Assembly: GCA_037179335.1 (NCBI GenBank)
Contig: JAKZHN010000008.1
Location: 868,001-932,000 of the forward strand
Length of the DNA stretch: 64,000 nucleotides
DNA from: Cyclaneusma minus
Taxonomy: Eukaryota > Ascomycota > Leotiomycetes > Marthamycetales > Marthamycetaceae
Reading direction: 5' to 3'
The notes below the pieces were generated by a model, which saw nothing but the letters and a program-made list of their open reading frames with translations, had not been told where the DNA came from and ran no database searches. The stretch's first letter is position 1. The number at the start of each line of letters is the position of its first letter. Made by a program: the position numbers and the translations under genes. Below, in pieces: positions 11,401-21,604 of this stretch.

Positions 11401-12744
11401 CGTGAAGCCAATGAGGCTCCCGAACCTCGCGACGATTCCGAAGAACAGAGATTAAGAGACCGAATGGAAAGACGACAAACGCTGAGCGATGAGCAGCTGA
11501 GAAAGATATTTGAGGCTGAGCTTAGGACTAGGCCTACTTCTCCAACGGCTGAAGTCCACCAGGAACCAGTTTCCTCGCCCCCTCCAGTTGCTGCTGCAAC
11601 GCGTAGCATGGAGCAATTTTCGGCCCCTTCGCCTCCTCAATTCCCCACTGAACAGAAGAAGGTGGAATCCTTGCCAGCCCCATCGCCTAACCATGTGTTT
11701 TACCTCGAACAGCAAAGGAACGAGCAATACTTCCACTCAGCCCCTCCCTCCTTCCAACAAGCGCAATCGCAACACGCACCTCCTCCCGCGTTCCCTCGCC
11801 CTGCAGCCCATCCTGACGACGACTCACTTCCAGAGCTACTTTACCGAACCATCAAAGTCCTGATTCGCGACCGCAAAAACGTTCTCATCTTCTTCCTCAG
11901 CGCTCTAGTCATCATACTCGCTCTGCGACCCGTATCCATCGTCACCAGCCCCGTCGCAAGACCTGACATCCAGATGCCAGCGCCGATGATGAGACAAGTT
12001 CCCGAGCAGCAAAATGTGGTGTATGCGGCGCAAAGGATGGCTTATGATGCACCTCCGGCCGTCTTGAATGAACGCCAGGCGGCTATGCCTATGCCGGATA
12101 TGAACTATTACGGCGAGATGCCTAGGCGAGAGGCTGTCCCTCCTCCAATGGTTGAGAGAGCCGCTTCTCTGTCTTCGCCGCAATACGAGTCTCCGAGATC
12201 TCTGCCGAGGGAGGAAGAACTCCCGCAAAGAGCGGCAACTGATTCCTCATCAGACAGTCCTCGCCATGCAACTTCCGCTGCCTCTGCTGCCTCTATTGCC
12301 TCCAAGGCGATGGAAAAGCCTCAGGAGTCGATCGCCAGCGTAGCTTCTGTGGTCAAGCAATGCGTTCCTAGCGCCGCGAAGGCCGCTTCGAGCAAGGTTG
12401 CCGACTACGCAGACGCATCCACGCAAACCGTGGCAGAAGCTGTGGAAAAAGTAGTCGAGAAAGCTTCTTCTTTTGTCTCTCAGCCAGAGGCAGCGGAGCC
12501 AGCGGTCTCTGAGCCAAGGGATGAGGAGGCTGACACAGTCTTACCTTCGTCGGAGATGTCTATGGAGACTTCCGCAGCACCTTCATATGAGTCAGAAAAC
12601 CCCAAAGCAGTCTTCACTGAGCCCATGTCATCCGACCTTGAGACCGAGGAAGTTGATGGCGGCAGCAAATTGGTCGAAATGGCTGCAGAACAGCTCCAAG
12701 CGGCGGAGCTCGAGGAAGAGAGTGCGGTGGAAATTTGTGCCTAA
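8488..12744 (+). CDS. Large acidic repeat-rich protein with a C-terminal membrane segment
   Basis: Uninterrupted frame of 1418 residues from the first ATG; the open frame extends further 5' only through TTG. The N-terminus carries acidic repeats: about four copies of an 18-residue unit with a TD core (residues about 90-165), then short units around EEHHES (about 205-275). A conserved-looking globular block begins near residue 433 with VPLVLLHVTILPLHW and runs to about 625; it includes a Cys-Gly-His and a CKVC pair (near 519 and 561) that could bind zinc. A very long Glu/Val/Ala-rich stretch follows (about 640-990), then a Pro-rich region. A hydrophobic helix (about 1131-1148) lies in an otherwise polar tail. 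The block reminds me of mould proteins sometimes labelled 'pathway-specific nitrogen regulator', a name I recall rather than can verify. I see no DNA-binding domain. The gene is certain; the function is unknown. Confidence 0.85.
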   Translation: MSQASAFDIHVDPCDAVPSEKIDSAGEDAKSQRNPSDQTVIHKDEESDAEKHAKHDAETEALIQAAARAVLSIKEERDKQERDQQNDHDADDSILSSRTDGESQHQENDNEDSVLSYATDGDTRNHGEDNEDLVLSSRTDDNARDHEEENEDSMLGSQTDNDFADNENSEIMEHNATDDHHSETTVNHAIDAALDTWQHGSDAEEHHGSDAGDEDETKTAVPPESDTGEHHGSDAGEIHDADTKENHESATEEHHESAAEENHESDAEEHHARSIGSQHTANPADDVFSPDNGRSARSSFASTGSMIIRTPDMHDRCDGGDESCQENHQESDRETISRIPSDTSSYSMRKVTNEDQRSPSKSHSRPPFRTPSDVRAMQMSSPAPSLFSTPRSAKRERPPTVSRLGTPTAQMYDSPNSRRHSKTPTRFMVKREVPLVLLHVTILPLHWQYAHLFDSTNAASTPHIQQLRENWCLLQDKLGEMVFERGVLLAHPQEDYEVLEERLLSALELPIRPRAAILQCGHYMGPSTTMSPPESSSDDDTYDSDSGVGSVTSNSKKSDFCKVCQREMKVESMKSGKARRFKVKVYASNGLMRADAWAAAWREMERVDVEIRPFVPEHLLPELEALASAARAPSRKEAPPEVQVQKDEPVDVAKAESVEEVAAEAPEVGTEDHKTAEALNEEPIEEPVEEAAAETPEVETQDHETPEVTVLEEEPDTRDIATADEAVDSAEEVSSEGTSAEENHHAAEEIAAADSADEVAKDIDEPEPAVHDAEEPNPEPEAASQQGEHDETPEAEADVETVDDKEPEVAEPEIKEETAEIETPESTEEAQPETHEVEEVEVVEEVVQAEDEPQLARNGSEAPDAPEVEVEDNEPVDAPREGELVEENVEEPTQEENVDEHVDEHVEEHVEAPVVEEFIEEAHTEAEHVEEEPAEEEVPPAQEIPDLSREVPEASEASMTEEASESIAPEAREANEAPEPRDDSEEQRLRDRMERRQTLSDEQLRKIFEAELRTRPTSPTAEVHQEPVSSPPPVAAATRSMEQFSAPSPPQFPTEQKKVESLPAPSPNHVFYLEQQRNEQYFHSAPPSFQQAQSQHAPPPAFPRPAAHPDDDSLPELLYRTIKVLIRDRKNVLIFFLSALVIILALRPVSIVTSPVARPDIQMPAPMMRQVPEQQNVVYAAQRMAYDAPPAVLNERQAAMPMPDMNYYGEMPRREAVPPPMVERAASLSSPQYESPRSLPREEELPQRAATDSSSDSPRHATSAASAASIASKAMEKPQESIASVASVVKQCVPSAAKAASSKVADYADASTQTVAEAVEKVVEKASSFVSQPEAAEPAVSEPRDEEADTVLPSSEMSMETSAAPSYESENPKAVFTEPMSSDLETEEVDGGSKLVEMAAEQLQAAELEEESAVEICA

Positions 12745-13270
12745 GGAATGATCTGCATGGTGATGATGTTATGCCCTTATTGATGGAAATGACCACATGG
12801 GCGTCCGAAGTCATGTTTCTGAGTTCTTATCTTGTCGATATTCTGTCTTTCGTTGTGTTTCTTAGCGAGCAAGTTGTCGATACAGTCAATAGTGTACATA
12901 GGAAGTTGAAACAACGAAATTGAATTCGTGGATAGCTCTGTTCTGATTTAGCAAATATGAACCAGATGTTTCCTTCACTCTTTACTAGACCTTTTCTAAT
13001 CACTTAGCTTCCTCCTATCTTGGAATTTCCCCAATTATCTGGATTTCTCACGATCACCTTGGATTCATTCTGGAAAGTAGTCTCGGTATATCGGAAGGTC
13101 GCACCAGTCGTTTGCTAGGACATGGATTATGGATAGATAGCGGCCACATGATGATGTTATCTACCCCACCTATCTTAAGCCCGAGCCATTCCCGCTAGGG
13201 GTTCCTTGACACCACATATTAACCATCAGCTAAACCCCATCCCTTTGATATCTCCTAAACACAAAACATC
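12745..13270. other. Intergenic spacer
   Basis: About 525 nt between two plus-strand genes. It should hold the 3' end of the acidic-protein transcript and the promoter of the Rossmann-fold gene. Nothing else is recognisable. Confidence 0.4.
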
Positions 13271-14281
13271 ATGAAACTTATCATCGCCGGATCTGCGGGG
13301 CTAGCGCCCAAGATCCTCAACCAAGCCATTTCGAATCCAGTCATTACATCCATCGTCGGCATAACATCACTCTCTTCCTGGCCGTCAAGCAGCACGCCCC
13401 CCATCTCCAAGGCGGCTTCAAAATTCAAGTCCGTGACTTGCGACTTGACTGTCGAAGATTTCGAAAATTATCCCGAGCATGTAAAGCAGGAGCTCTCGGG
13501 GGCCGACGCCTGCATTTGGTAAATTTCAAATCCTTCCCCGATCCCACTACTTCCTTGCAGCGTTTGCTCATTTTCGTCAGGCTGATCGCAGTCACGCCGC
13601 CCCAATTGGACAAGGTGAAATTCGAGCGGGCACGAAAGATCTGTCTTGACTATACGATGAGCGGTCTCTCGACCATTTCCAGTCTAGCAGGCAGTTCGAG
13701 AGCGAAGCCTTTCCGATTTATTTACCTCAGCGGTATATTGGCGGAGCGTGACCAGACGAAGAAGCCCCGGATCATGCCCGAGTACTCCCTGATGCGTGTG
13801 AGAGTCTATGAATTACAATCCGATTCGAAGCTGGCAATGAATGCATCGGTTTAATCCAAGGGCGTCTTGGATGGGCTGGATTAGACTCCTGCTGACCCAA
13901 TTCATTGGACCCGTTGCCGGCCCTAAGTTGCTGCCCCTGATCTGATGTTGTTTGCGTTTCCATGCTCAGGTCAAACTTTGCTAATAGCTCGTATAGGGAG
14001 AGTGTGAAACTCGCATATTGGAATATGCCCAGAAATCGGGCGGGCTGGTAGAAGCCGTGATTGCAAAGCCTGGCTTTGTTTATAATCCAGACAAGCAAAG
14101 TCGGTTAGAACGAATGGTTAATACTGTTCTTTACCGCACTATTCTTGGAGTTCCCAAGGTAGGGCAGAGCGAGCTGGCGGCGATATTGTTGCATCAGGCG
14201 GTTAACGGGATTGAGAAGGATACGCTACTGAACCAGGACTTTGGTGACATCGGGCGAAGAGCCGCTGGGAGTCAATCATAG
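13271..14281 (+). CDS. NAD(P)-binding Rossmann-fold protein, epimerase/NmrA-like
   Basis: Three exons: 13271-13518, 13581-13797 and 13997-14281, giving 249 residues. Both junctions keep phase: TG|G makes a Trp at the first, and the second is phase 0 with a GTGAGA donor. The N-terminus, MKLIIAGSAGLAP, is a beta-alpha-beta nucleotide-binding start like those of short epimerases and HTATIP2/NmrA-like proteins. The usual TGATGFVG loop is altered here to GSAGLAP. A later strand, RFIYLSGILAE, resembles the catalytic-strand region of the family, but no Tyr-x3-Lys pair is clear. The C-terminal exon is helical and contains AVIAKPGFVYNP, typical of the family. It likely acts as an oxidoreductase or a redox-sensing binder in the cytosol; no substrate can be named. 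The family call is good, the exact role unknown. Confidence 0.8.
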
Positions 14282-14694
14282 GCCAAACAAAGTGCTTTGA
14301 TCTATTGATGCTTGGGTGTGCAGCGAGCGTGCCGGTCACTGGGATCGTGTTGAGTTGTCGGGGGAAAGATTTGTTTGATGTTTTCCGAGACGGACCACAT
14401 ACAGTTAACACTGGAGGCAGACATCCACGATTTTCTTGATTGAAGCTGTTCAGACCTGCCGAATCATCATCCGAGGGCCCCCTCACACCCAGCTCCTGGT
14501 AACACGGGCGATGCTTGTGGCGATGCTTGCGATTGGCGGATAGTCTTCTCTCATCGAAGCATCATTCACCCGAGGCTAAATCCATATATCCTTGCTCTCC
14601 AAACATAGTAAAACTACTGAAAGTCCGAAATAGCTAAGATGCATAAAGAGCGGTCATCGTCCCGTCGTTTCCACCGCGCTCATCGCCAGAAATC
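14282..14694. other. Intergenic spacer
   Basis: About 410 nt between two plus-strand genes with no supportable frame. It should contain the terminator of one gene and the promoter of the next. Confidence 0.4.
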
Positions 14695-15927
14695 ATGCTT
14701 TCACTACCCGTAGTTCTCGCACTTCTCGCCACCGCTCTGGGCCAGTTCGTGCCTAGCCCAGGATACTACCCTCCAACGGGCGACAACACCATGTGAGTAT
14801 ATTCATTATACATTTTCAAAGCTTGTTCCCAGAGCTTTTGTCTGTTTGTCCTTTTTTGAAGTCTTTCACGTCCAAGTATTTCTCGTTTGACGTTTCCATG
14901 TTTCTCTTTTTGGAATACCTGAAGTCTTTACTCTACCGAGCTTTCTATATAAACCCACACTAACTGCTGCTAGCGCGGGTGGCATTTTCGCTATTTCCCT
15001 CACAGACCTCATCCCCTACGAGATCGCTCTCCCCCCAAACGTCACCGGCAGCGAATCACCCACCACATTCGGCAACACAACATCAGGCTCCGGCCCCTAT
15101 CCCGCCCACCACTTCACCACTCCCCTCCTCCCAAACCACACCATCTACGCCCCCATCACCACCCCGCCAAACAAAAGCCTCCCATTCCTCTCCTGGGCCA
15201 ACGGCGCCTGCATGATCGACGGATCTCTCTACGTCAACTTCCTAACCGAAATCGCCTCCCACGGCTACGTGATCTCTCAAAACGGATTACCAAACGACGC
15301 AGGATCCACGCTCCAATCGGCCGTGCAGGATAGCAGAAACTCGATCAATTTCGCCGCTGCTGGCCATGCTGCAAGATGGGGCGTGAAAGATCCCACTGCT
15401 ATAGCGAGCATGGGCCATAGCTGCGGCGGTCTCGAAGCCCTCTCTGTCTCATACCACGATGCACGCGTCAAGAGGGTGCTGATGTTCGATATCAGTATTT
15501 TCCAAGATGACCGTCGCTACCTGCTTTCCCAAATCACAGCCCCCATAGCATGGTTCGTAGGCGGACCGAAAGACTTGGGATACGTGCCAGTAAGCCTTTC
15601 CCCAAACCCCCTCTCCCTCCCTCCCTATCGCACCTAGATTCGTTCCCAGCTGCTAACTCCGATTTTCCAAAGTCGGCAAAGGACTACGCATTGCTTCCAG
15701 AAGGCCTTCCAGCATATAGAGCGAGCTTGGATACGGGCCACATAGCCACGTTTATTGCCACTAATGGAGGCAAGTTTGCTCAGGCGGCAGTTGCGTACCT
15801 GGATTGGCAGTTCAAGGGCAATGCGACGGCGAGGAACGTCTTGACGGAACCTGCGTCGCCGGGGAGCCTGGCTTCTGAGAACTGGCAGAATATTACGTTC
15901 AAGAATTGGCCGGATGTGTGTGATTGA
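14695..15927 (+). CDS. Secreted alpha/beta hydrolase (cutinase/chlorophyllase-like fold)
   Basis: Three exons: 14695-14792, 14974-15589 and 15673-15927, giving 322 residues. The first junction (AT|C) and the second (phase 0, GTAAGC donor) keep frame. Residues 1-17 are a signal peptide (MLSLPVVLALLATALGQ), and several Asn-x-Ser/Thr sites follow, as in secreted fungal enzymes. The nucleophile elbow is SMGHSCGG with Ser182. Asp233 (in GGPKD) and His261 (in LDTGHIATF) sit where a catalytic Asp and His are expected. The spacing of 51 and 28 residues resembles that of cutinases and bacterial polyester hydrolases. It likely cleaves an ester outside the cell; the substrate is unknown. The gene converges with the kinase gene downstream. 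Confidence 0.85.
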
Positions 15928-16646
15928 GAGAAGATTGATCGATTCAAGTGGGGTTGGAACCTGTATATACCTACAGCCCATCGATTTGTATAGGTAGGTA
16001 AAAATGGGGGTCGAATAGCAGACGCCAGCCCCGATTGGGCTTATATGGTCTGCGATTTGAAGGAAAAAAAAAAAAAAAAAAAAAAAAAAAAGTGGTTTGC
16101 AATCCAGCAGATTTCCGCCTTTGAAAAAGGAGCACAGAGCGAGCACACGGGCACGCACGCCACGGAGTGCAAAATGGCCGACGGAGGAGTAAGATGAAGC
16201 TGCGCGGGCGGCGTAGAATTGACATCTGCGCCTCTCTGATGGCAGTATAGATGCGGCGTAAAAGGCCAAAACTGCCCTGACACGACCAGGTTGCTACGAG
16301 AAAATGTTTCGAATCGTGATATTGATTAATTAGCGGCAGAATTTATGCTCATGACAGACTTTATTCGCGCGACAGATCTTATTCTCACGACAGGGTGTGT
16401 ATGATGTGTTGCAGAGTTCTTGTATTCAATCAAGCCTCGTTTGTTGTTGAATGCACCAGTTTTACGCCGCCCGCCATGCCCGATGCCCGCCAATTTGCGT
16501 ACGCGGCGTTGAGGCCAGACGCTCTTAGAACCTTAAAAGCGGCTCCGGCCACTCAGCTCTCTGTCCCGCCAGGGATGAAAGCTAGAAAATTATACAATGT
16601 GTTATATTACAAAAATTTAAGTGAAGTGGCGACGCTCTGGCTGGCT
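15928..16646. other. Spacer between convergent genes
   Basis: About 720 nt between the 3' ends of the hydrolase and the kinase. It should contain both terminators. It also holds a 28-base A run (annotated separately). No gene is supportable. Confidence 0.5.
16064..16091. repeat. Poly-A tract of about 28 bases
   Basis: An uninterrupted run of A lies about 140 nt past the hydrolase stop codon, directly readable in the sequence. It could be a genomic homopolymer in a 3' region or the tail of an old retroposed sequence. No element body with target-site duplications is visible. Confidence 0.95.
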
Positions 16647-18009
16647 TCAGGCTTCCTGAGCCCACCTCTTTTCCCTCAACGGCATTTCCTTGCCAGCTTT
16701 CTTTCTCGTTCCATCGGTCTCAGCACGCCAATCCCAGTAAGCTCCCAGCCTGGTCTCGGCATACTGGCCATAGTCAAAATCAATTTGACTAATGGTCGCT
16801 TGTATCAAAGCCCAGATGCCCCAGTAGAAGTCGGGGACTGCTCGGAACACATCTACTTCTTCGAACAAGGCTTGTGCTTCCTGTTCCTCTTCTTCTGCAG
16901 TTTTGGAAACCTGAAGGTGGTGGAAATAGCTGTGTATGTATTCGCGGACGAAGGCAAGGCGTTGCGAGCGGGTTGGGAGGACGCTGAAATCGCAGTCGAA
17001 ACCGGACCACTCGGCAAAGTGGTTGGCGAGATCGAATGCGGCGGGGGCCGGGGTCGCGTATTCGTAGTCGATGAAGTTGACGCTTTCCACATTCATCTTG
17101 CCATTGAGCTCGCCGTTCGATTCGCTGTTGGAGGTGGTTTTAGAAGACCGGGGAAGAACCACCACGTTGCCGCTCAGGAGGTCGCAGTGGGCAAACACGA
17201 GCTGTGGGCACCGCAATGTCAGAATCCATCACAAAGTACAAAATCAGCATTCTTACCGCATTCTCGCCTAGCCCCGGCCGCTGGCCCAATTCCTCAATCA
17301 GCGTGAGCAACTCCTTTTGCAAAGTAGCCTGTCTCTCCCTCTCCGCCTCAGTACCTGTTGGGAGAGCATATATCCACTTCTGCACAACAGTCCACATGTT
17401 GGGGGCCAATTTTCCGGGAGCAACATTGTCGATGGCGCTTTGCAGAGCCGGGTCGTATTTGCTCGCTGTAGGGCCAGGCACTCCAAGCTCGGCGCTGCCA
17501 TCAACCTCTTGCTGTACCGGAGCCCTCGTTGAAGGGAGACATGGCACAACCGCATGCCATTCCGCCAATCGTCTTGCTACTCCGCGCCAGATGGGCTCAC
17601 GCCTCAGATCTGCCGGTGAAGTGACGCTTCCCCGTATGTATTTGTATAGCATGCCATTTTGAAAGCGAGCCAGCAGTGGCGGGGCCAGGCCATGTTGCAT
17701 GAGCAGCTCGTGGTTTTGTGTCTCTCGTTCGCGATCGATGATCAGATCGGTGCCTTTCCCGTAAGCGCGGAGCAGCACGGCGTCATTGTCGATCTGTTCC
17801 TCGGTCCAGTCAGGCCTCTTCTTGATCGCTTTGAGCAGGGTATTCGTGATCCCGTCAGTAAAGCGGACGAATTCGATGTTTCCGTCGGCGTGTTGCCAGT
17901 CGGGCAGAAGGGTGAGGATCAATCGCAGGGCCGAGGCTTGCGAGTCGGAGCTGTTGTAAGTCAAGGGGATGAAGCGGATCTGGTCTTCGAAAGTGGCGCT
18001 AGGAGACAT
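16647..18009 (-). CDS. Ethanolamine/choline kinase
   Basis: Two exons, 18009-17257 and 17201-16647 (intron 17202-17256, GTAAGA...CAG, phase 0), giving 435 residues. The N-terminal lobe contains IEFVRFTDGITNTLLKA, the Gly-containing nucleotide loop of choline/ethanolamine kinases, and a Glu-rich ETQNHELLMQHGLAPPLL segment. The second exon opens with AHCDLLSGN, the Brenner motif, with catalytic Asp258 and Asn263. NFIDYEYA follows with Asp296, a metal ligand. The two motifs are separated by a Ser/Asn-rich insert of about 25 residues. The enzyme phosphorylates ethanolamine (and perhaps choline) with ATP, the first step of the Kennedy pathway to phosphatidylethanolamine, in the cytosol. The sequence resembles the ethanolamine branch (yeast EKI1) more than CKI1, but substrate preference is inferred. 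Confidence 0.9.
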
Positions 18010-19200
18010 GATGGCGACTTGGTAGGGGAGTTATCGCAGCCAATGCCGCGTTTGTTGAGGGAGCGGTAGAAAGGAATGTCGAGATAGGTTTTGGCGAGCA
18101 TAAGATCTGTCTCTTGTTGGAAGAGGTTAGTTATTTTTATTTTGAGCGTACCTAAGGGCGGCTTTGTGTTTCGCAGCAATGGGCTCACTCGTCGTAGAAC
18201 TGACTTTCAAGGAGTCCAGGTGGTGGATGTAGCTTTTCTTGGAAAGGGGAAGAGGGGTTGCTTTCAGGGTCTGGTGGGGAGCAGCGAGACGTCACTTTAC
18301 GCACGGCGGGCGGCAAGGAACGGGCGAATAGATTTGGATCCCTGAAAATGTCGCGGGCTCTTCGGTATATGGCAGACAGGTACAAATCCCAGGTATTTAC
18401 AGCTAAAGATGAACTCAGGAGCTGCCAAATCTGAAAGCCGTGGGCACAAACTTTTTGGCCGTGGTCTCGTGCGTCCAGACCCGACCATTTCAGGGACAGC
18501 GGCTCTTCCCGCAGGGCATGTGAAAAGGGTCCAAGGGGCACCGTGCACGTGAGTTAGCGTCGATTGGGAGGGGCCAAGTGGGCGACGACGATTCTCCCTC
18601 TTCACCACATAGACTCTTCATCTTCCTTCTTCATCTCCCTTCTTCACCTTTGTCCTCCATTTTTGCCGCTATGCTGGCAGCCGCACGAGCGAGCGCTCGA
18701 ACAGCAACGAGGCATTTAAGCTGTTGCCCGGGAAGAGGCTGAGAATTCGAGACAGCGTCTGTATTCATAGGTGTTCCTTCGGGCCGACGCTAGAAAAGTA
18801 CCATCTTCAATGTTCGTCATGAGAGTGTATATTGGCATGAGCGGTCTGGGTCATCTGCATTTTGTGACTGCCCTGCCATCAATGTCATCTTTTGGCTGAC
18901 GCAAAGGTCTTGTCACCGTTGTTTGACGTGAATGACAGGCGTGACGAAACCCCATGATTGGGCGGACTAGCTTCCGCAAAGCTTCCGCATAGCTCACCGG
19001 TCTGCTTATCTGCCTCTCTATCAAAAGCCAAAGTGGCATGCTATGCTTCTACAACATGCTAGGTGGGGGTATCGCCTTGAAATGTAGGTCACGGGAGCTG
19101 TGAGTGCAGAGTGCTGGACTTGCTGTGATCTCCTCTTTCCTTCCGTCATGTCGCTGAGTCCTCTGTGAAATTCAACCATTTCGACTTCTTTATCTTCGCT
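18010..19200. other. Divergent intergenic region between the kinase and the CLC gene
   Basis: About 1.2 kb between two divergent start codons. It must hold both promoters. The frames present are short, overlap each other and show no family resemblance. Confidence 0.45.
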
Positions 19201-21604
19201 ATGCCTCAAGGTGAGGAATCAAACGAGCGTAGCCCATTGCTTGACCAAAGAGCCGTTGGACTTGGCGGTCTGAAAAATGGGAATGGGAGTGGGAGCCGAG
19301 CAGACTCCCACGAGAGGGCGTCCCTGATATCTTCCAATCTATCCAAGGAGGAACAGGCCTTGGCGTATAGTGCTGTGGGGGAACGACTCCCTTACAATGA
19401 TTACACTACTATCGACTGGTTGCATGATCTGGTCAGTCCATGCTATATGACTCTTCTCCCACTGTTCGTTACCAGTTACCAGTACATGCTAATCAGGAAT
19501 TCTTCAGACCAAAGATGCTTTCCGCTGGAGAGCACTCAGATCGAACCGAAGCCTCCGAGGGAGACTCTATCTTGCCTGGGACGCCTGTCAAGGATGGATT
19601 GCGGCAGCACTCATCGGTTGCCTTACAGCATGCGTAGCATTCTGCGTCGATGTTGCCGAAGTCTCCGTTAGCGATTACAAGACCGGCTACTGTTCGACCA
19701 ACATCTTCTACAACCAAGAAGTATGTTGCAAGTCACCTGGACCAGTCGAAGCTCCTATTGGGGAAGACTGCGAGGAATGGAAAAATTGGTCTTCGAACTA
19801 TTGGGCCGCTTTCGCTATATATGTCGGGATTGCGATCCTATATGGTATCATCAGCGGCTCGGTGACTATGACCACTAAAACCCGCCTTCCAAGCTCGACC
19901 GACGGAGGTGGAAGTGACACTGATGGCAAGAAAAGTGAACCGACAGGAAAATATTTATACATGGCTGCTGGTAGTGGTATACCGGAGATCAAGACCGTTC
20001 TCTCGGGCTTTGTTATCCCGGGATTCCTCGACTTGCGAGTCCTTTTCGTCAAGGCTTTCGGGGCTGTCTTCGCAGTCGCAACCGGCATGTGCTTAGGCAA
20101 AGAAGGTCCTTTCGTCCACATCTCTACTTGCGTGGGCTGGTTTATCGCCAATTTCTTTCCCAAGTACCGGGAGAATGGGAGAAAGATGCGCGAGATGTTG
20201 AGCGTTGCCTGCTCCGCCGGTCTGAGTGTCGCCTTTGGTGCTCCGATCGGCGGTGTTCTTTTTTCATACGAGGAGATATCTACTTATTTTCCACGCTACG
20301 TTCTCTGGAAAGCTTTCTTGTGTTCCCTCTCCGCAGCCGTCGTCCTTCGAATGCTAAACCCCACTGGCACCGGGAAGCTCATTTTATTTGAAACGAACTA
20401 CGGCACCAACTACTCGACAATCCATTACTTGGTTTTTCTCCTACTCGGTGTGGTCGGAGGGGTGGGTGGTGGGTTATTCTGCAAAGCCAATCTTCGCTGG
20501 TCCAGGACATTTCGGAAATATTCAATCATCCGCGACTATCCTGTCTTCGAAGTCTTCCTTGTCGTCCTCGTCACAGCATTGCTGCAATTCCCCAACCCGC
20601 TCATCCGCGAACCAGGCGACATCATTATCAAAAATCTCCTGATTGACTGCCGCCACTACGAGGAACGTCACGCATCCTGGGTCTGTCAGCAAGAGGCCTC
20701 TGATGACAAGAGCGAGTACATCGGCTGGCTGATCTACGGCATGCTAGCAAAACTTTTGCTGACTACGATCACCTTCGGCTGCAAAGTACCCTCCGGTATA
20801 ATTATCCCTGCTCTTGACGCCGGCGCGCTCTTCGGTCGACTCATCGGCCTCGCCATTCTCCCTCCTACCACAGCAACCACTGGCACGTCTCCTGGAATCT
20901 TCGCCATGGTCGGCGCCGCAGCTTTTCTCGCCGGTTTCTCGCGCATGACTGTGAGTCTAGCAGTCATCATGTTTGAACTCACCGGCGAGGTAAATTATGT
21001 GCCGCCGTTCATGATTGCTATTTTGGTGGCGAAGTGGGTTGCGGATAGCATTAGTAGCGAGGGTGTTTATGACATAGCGCAGGCAGTGCTGGGCCATCCA
21101 TTCTTGGATGCCGATGTAGCGATGCAGTTGGTGAAAACCAGGGGGGCGACAGTCGAAGAGCTGGTGCCACCGGATCAAACAATGGGGGAGATTACGGTGG
21201 TGCTTGAGGACAGAGATTGTAGGGTGGAGAAGAGAGTTTTGCGAAGGAAGTTGGCGCTGCTGAAAGGTCGGGGATTGATGGACGGCGGCGTGGTCTTCGT
21301 CAATGGGGAGGGTCATCTACATGGATACTTGGGCCAGGCAGAGCTCGAATTTGTTGTGGGGAAAATCTTGTACGGGGAAGAAGATGGAGCCACGGTGGAT
21401 ATGAAAGATAGTGCTGTGGCAGCCTTTGTGGACCATACGCCTATGATGCTCAATCTTGATACACCGTTGGAAATCGCCGTCGAGGTGTTTGGTAGATTGG
21501 GGTTGAGGTATTTGGTCATTTTGGATAGCACTGGGAAAGTGCGGGGTTTGTGCCTCAAAAAGAGGCTTGTGTCTTACTTGGAGGGTCTAGGAGAAGGAAG
21601 ATGA
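19201..21604 (+). CDS. CLC-type chloride/proton exchanger with CBS domains (Gef1-like)
   Basis: Two exons, 19201-19431 and 19508-21604 (76-nt intron, phase 0), giving 775 residues. The first ATG is used; the open frame continues 5' only from a GTG. Family signatures are present in order: GSGIPE (about residue 232), GKEGPFVH with the gating glutamate (about 273), GVLFSYEEIS with the internal proton glutamate (about 331) and GAAAFLAGFSRMTVSLAVI near the end of the membrane part. Both glutamates indicate a 2Cl-/H+ exchanger rather than a plain channel. The cytosolic tail (about 580-775) holds two CBS repeats. The N-terminus carries ERSPLL, an acidic dileucine sorting motif. The relatives (yeast Gef1, animal ClC-3/4/5) act in Golgi, endosome or vacuole membranes and support acidification and copper loading of oxidases. 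Confidence 0.95.

Noticed and set aside
10839..11609. 256-residue Ser/Thr-rich frame on the minus strand
   Set aside because: It is the antisense of the Glu-rich repeat region of the acidic protein; Ser, Thr and Cys runs are what GAA/GAG-rich DNA gives in reverse.
16395..17306. 303-residue plus-strand frame
   Set aside because: It overlaps the ethanolamine kinase gene on the opposite strand, has no domain and contains no splice logic.
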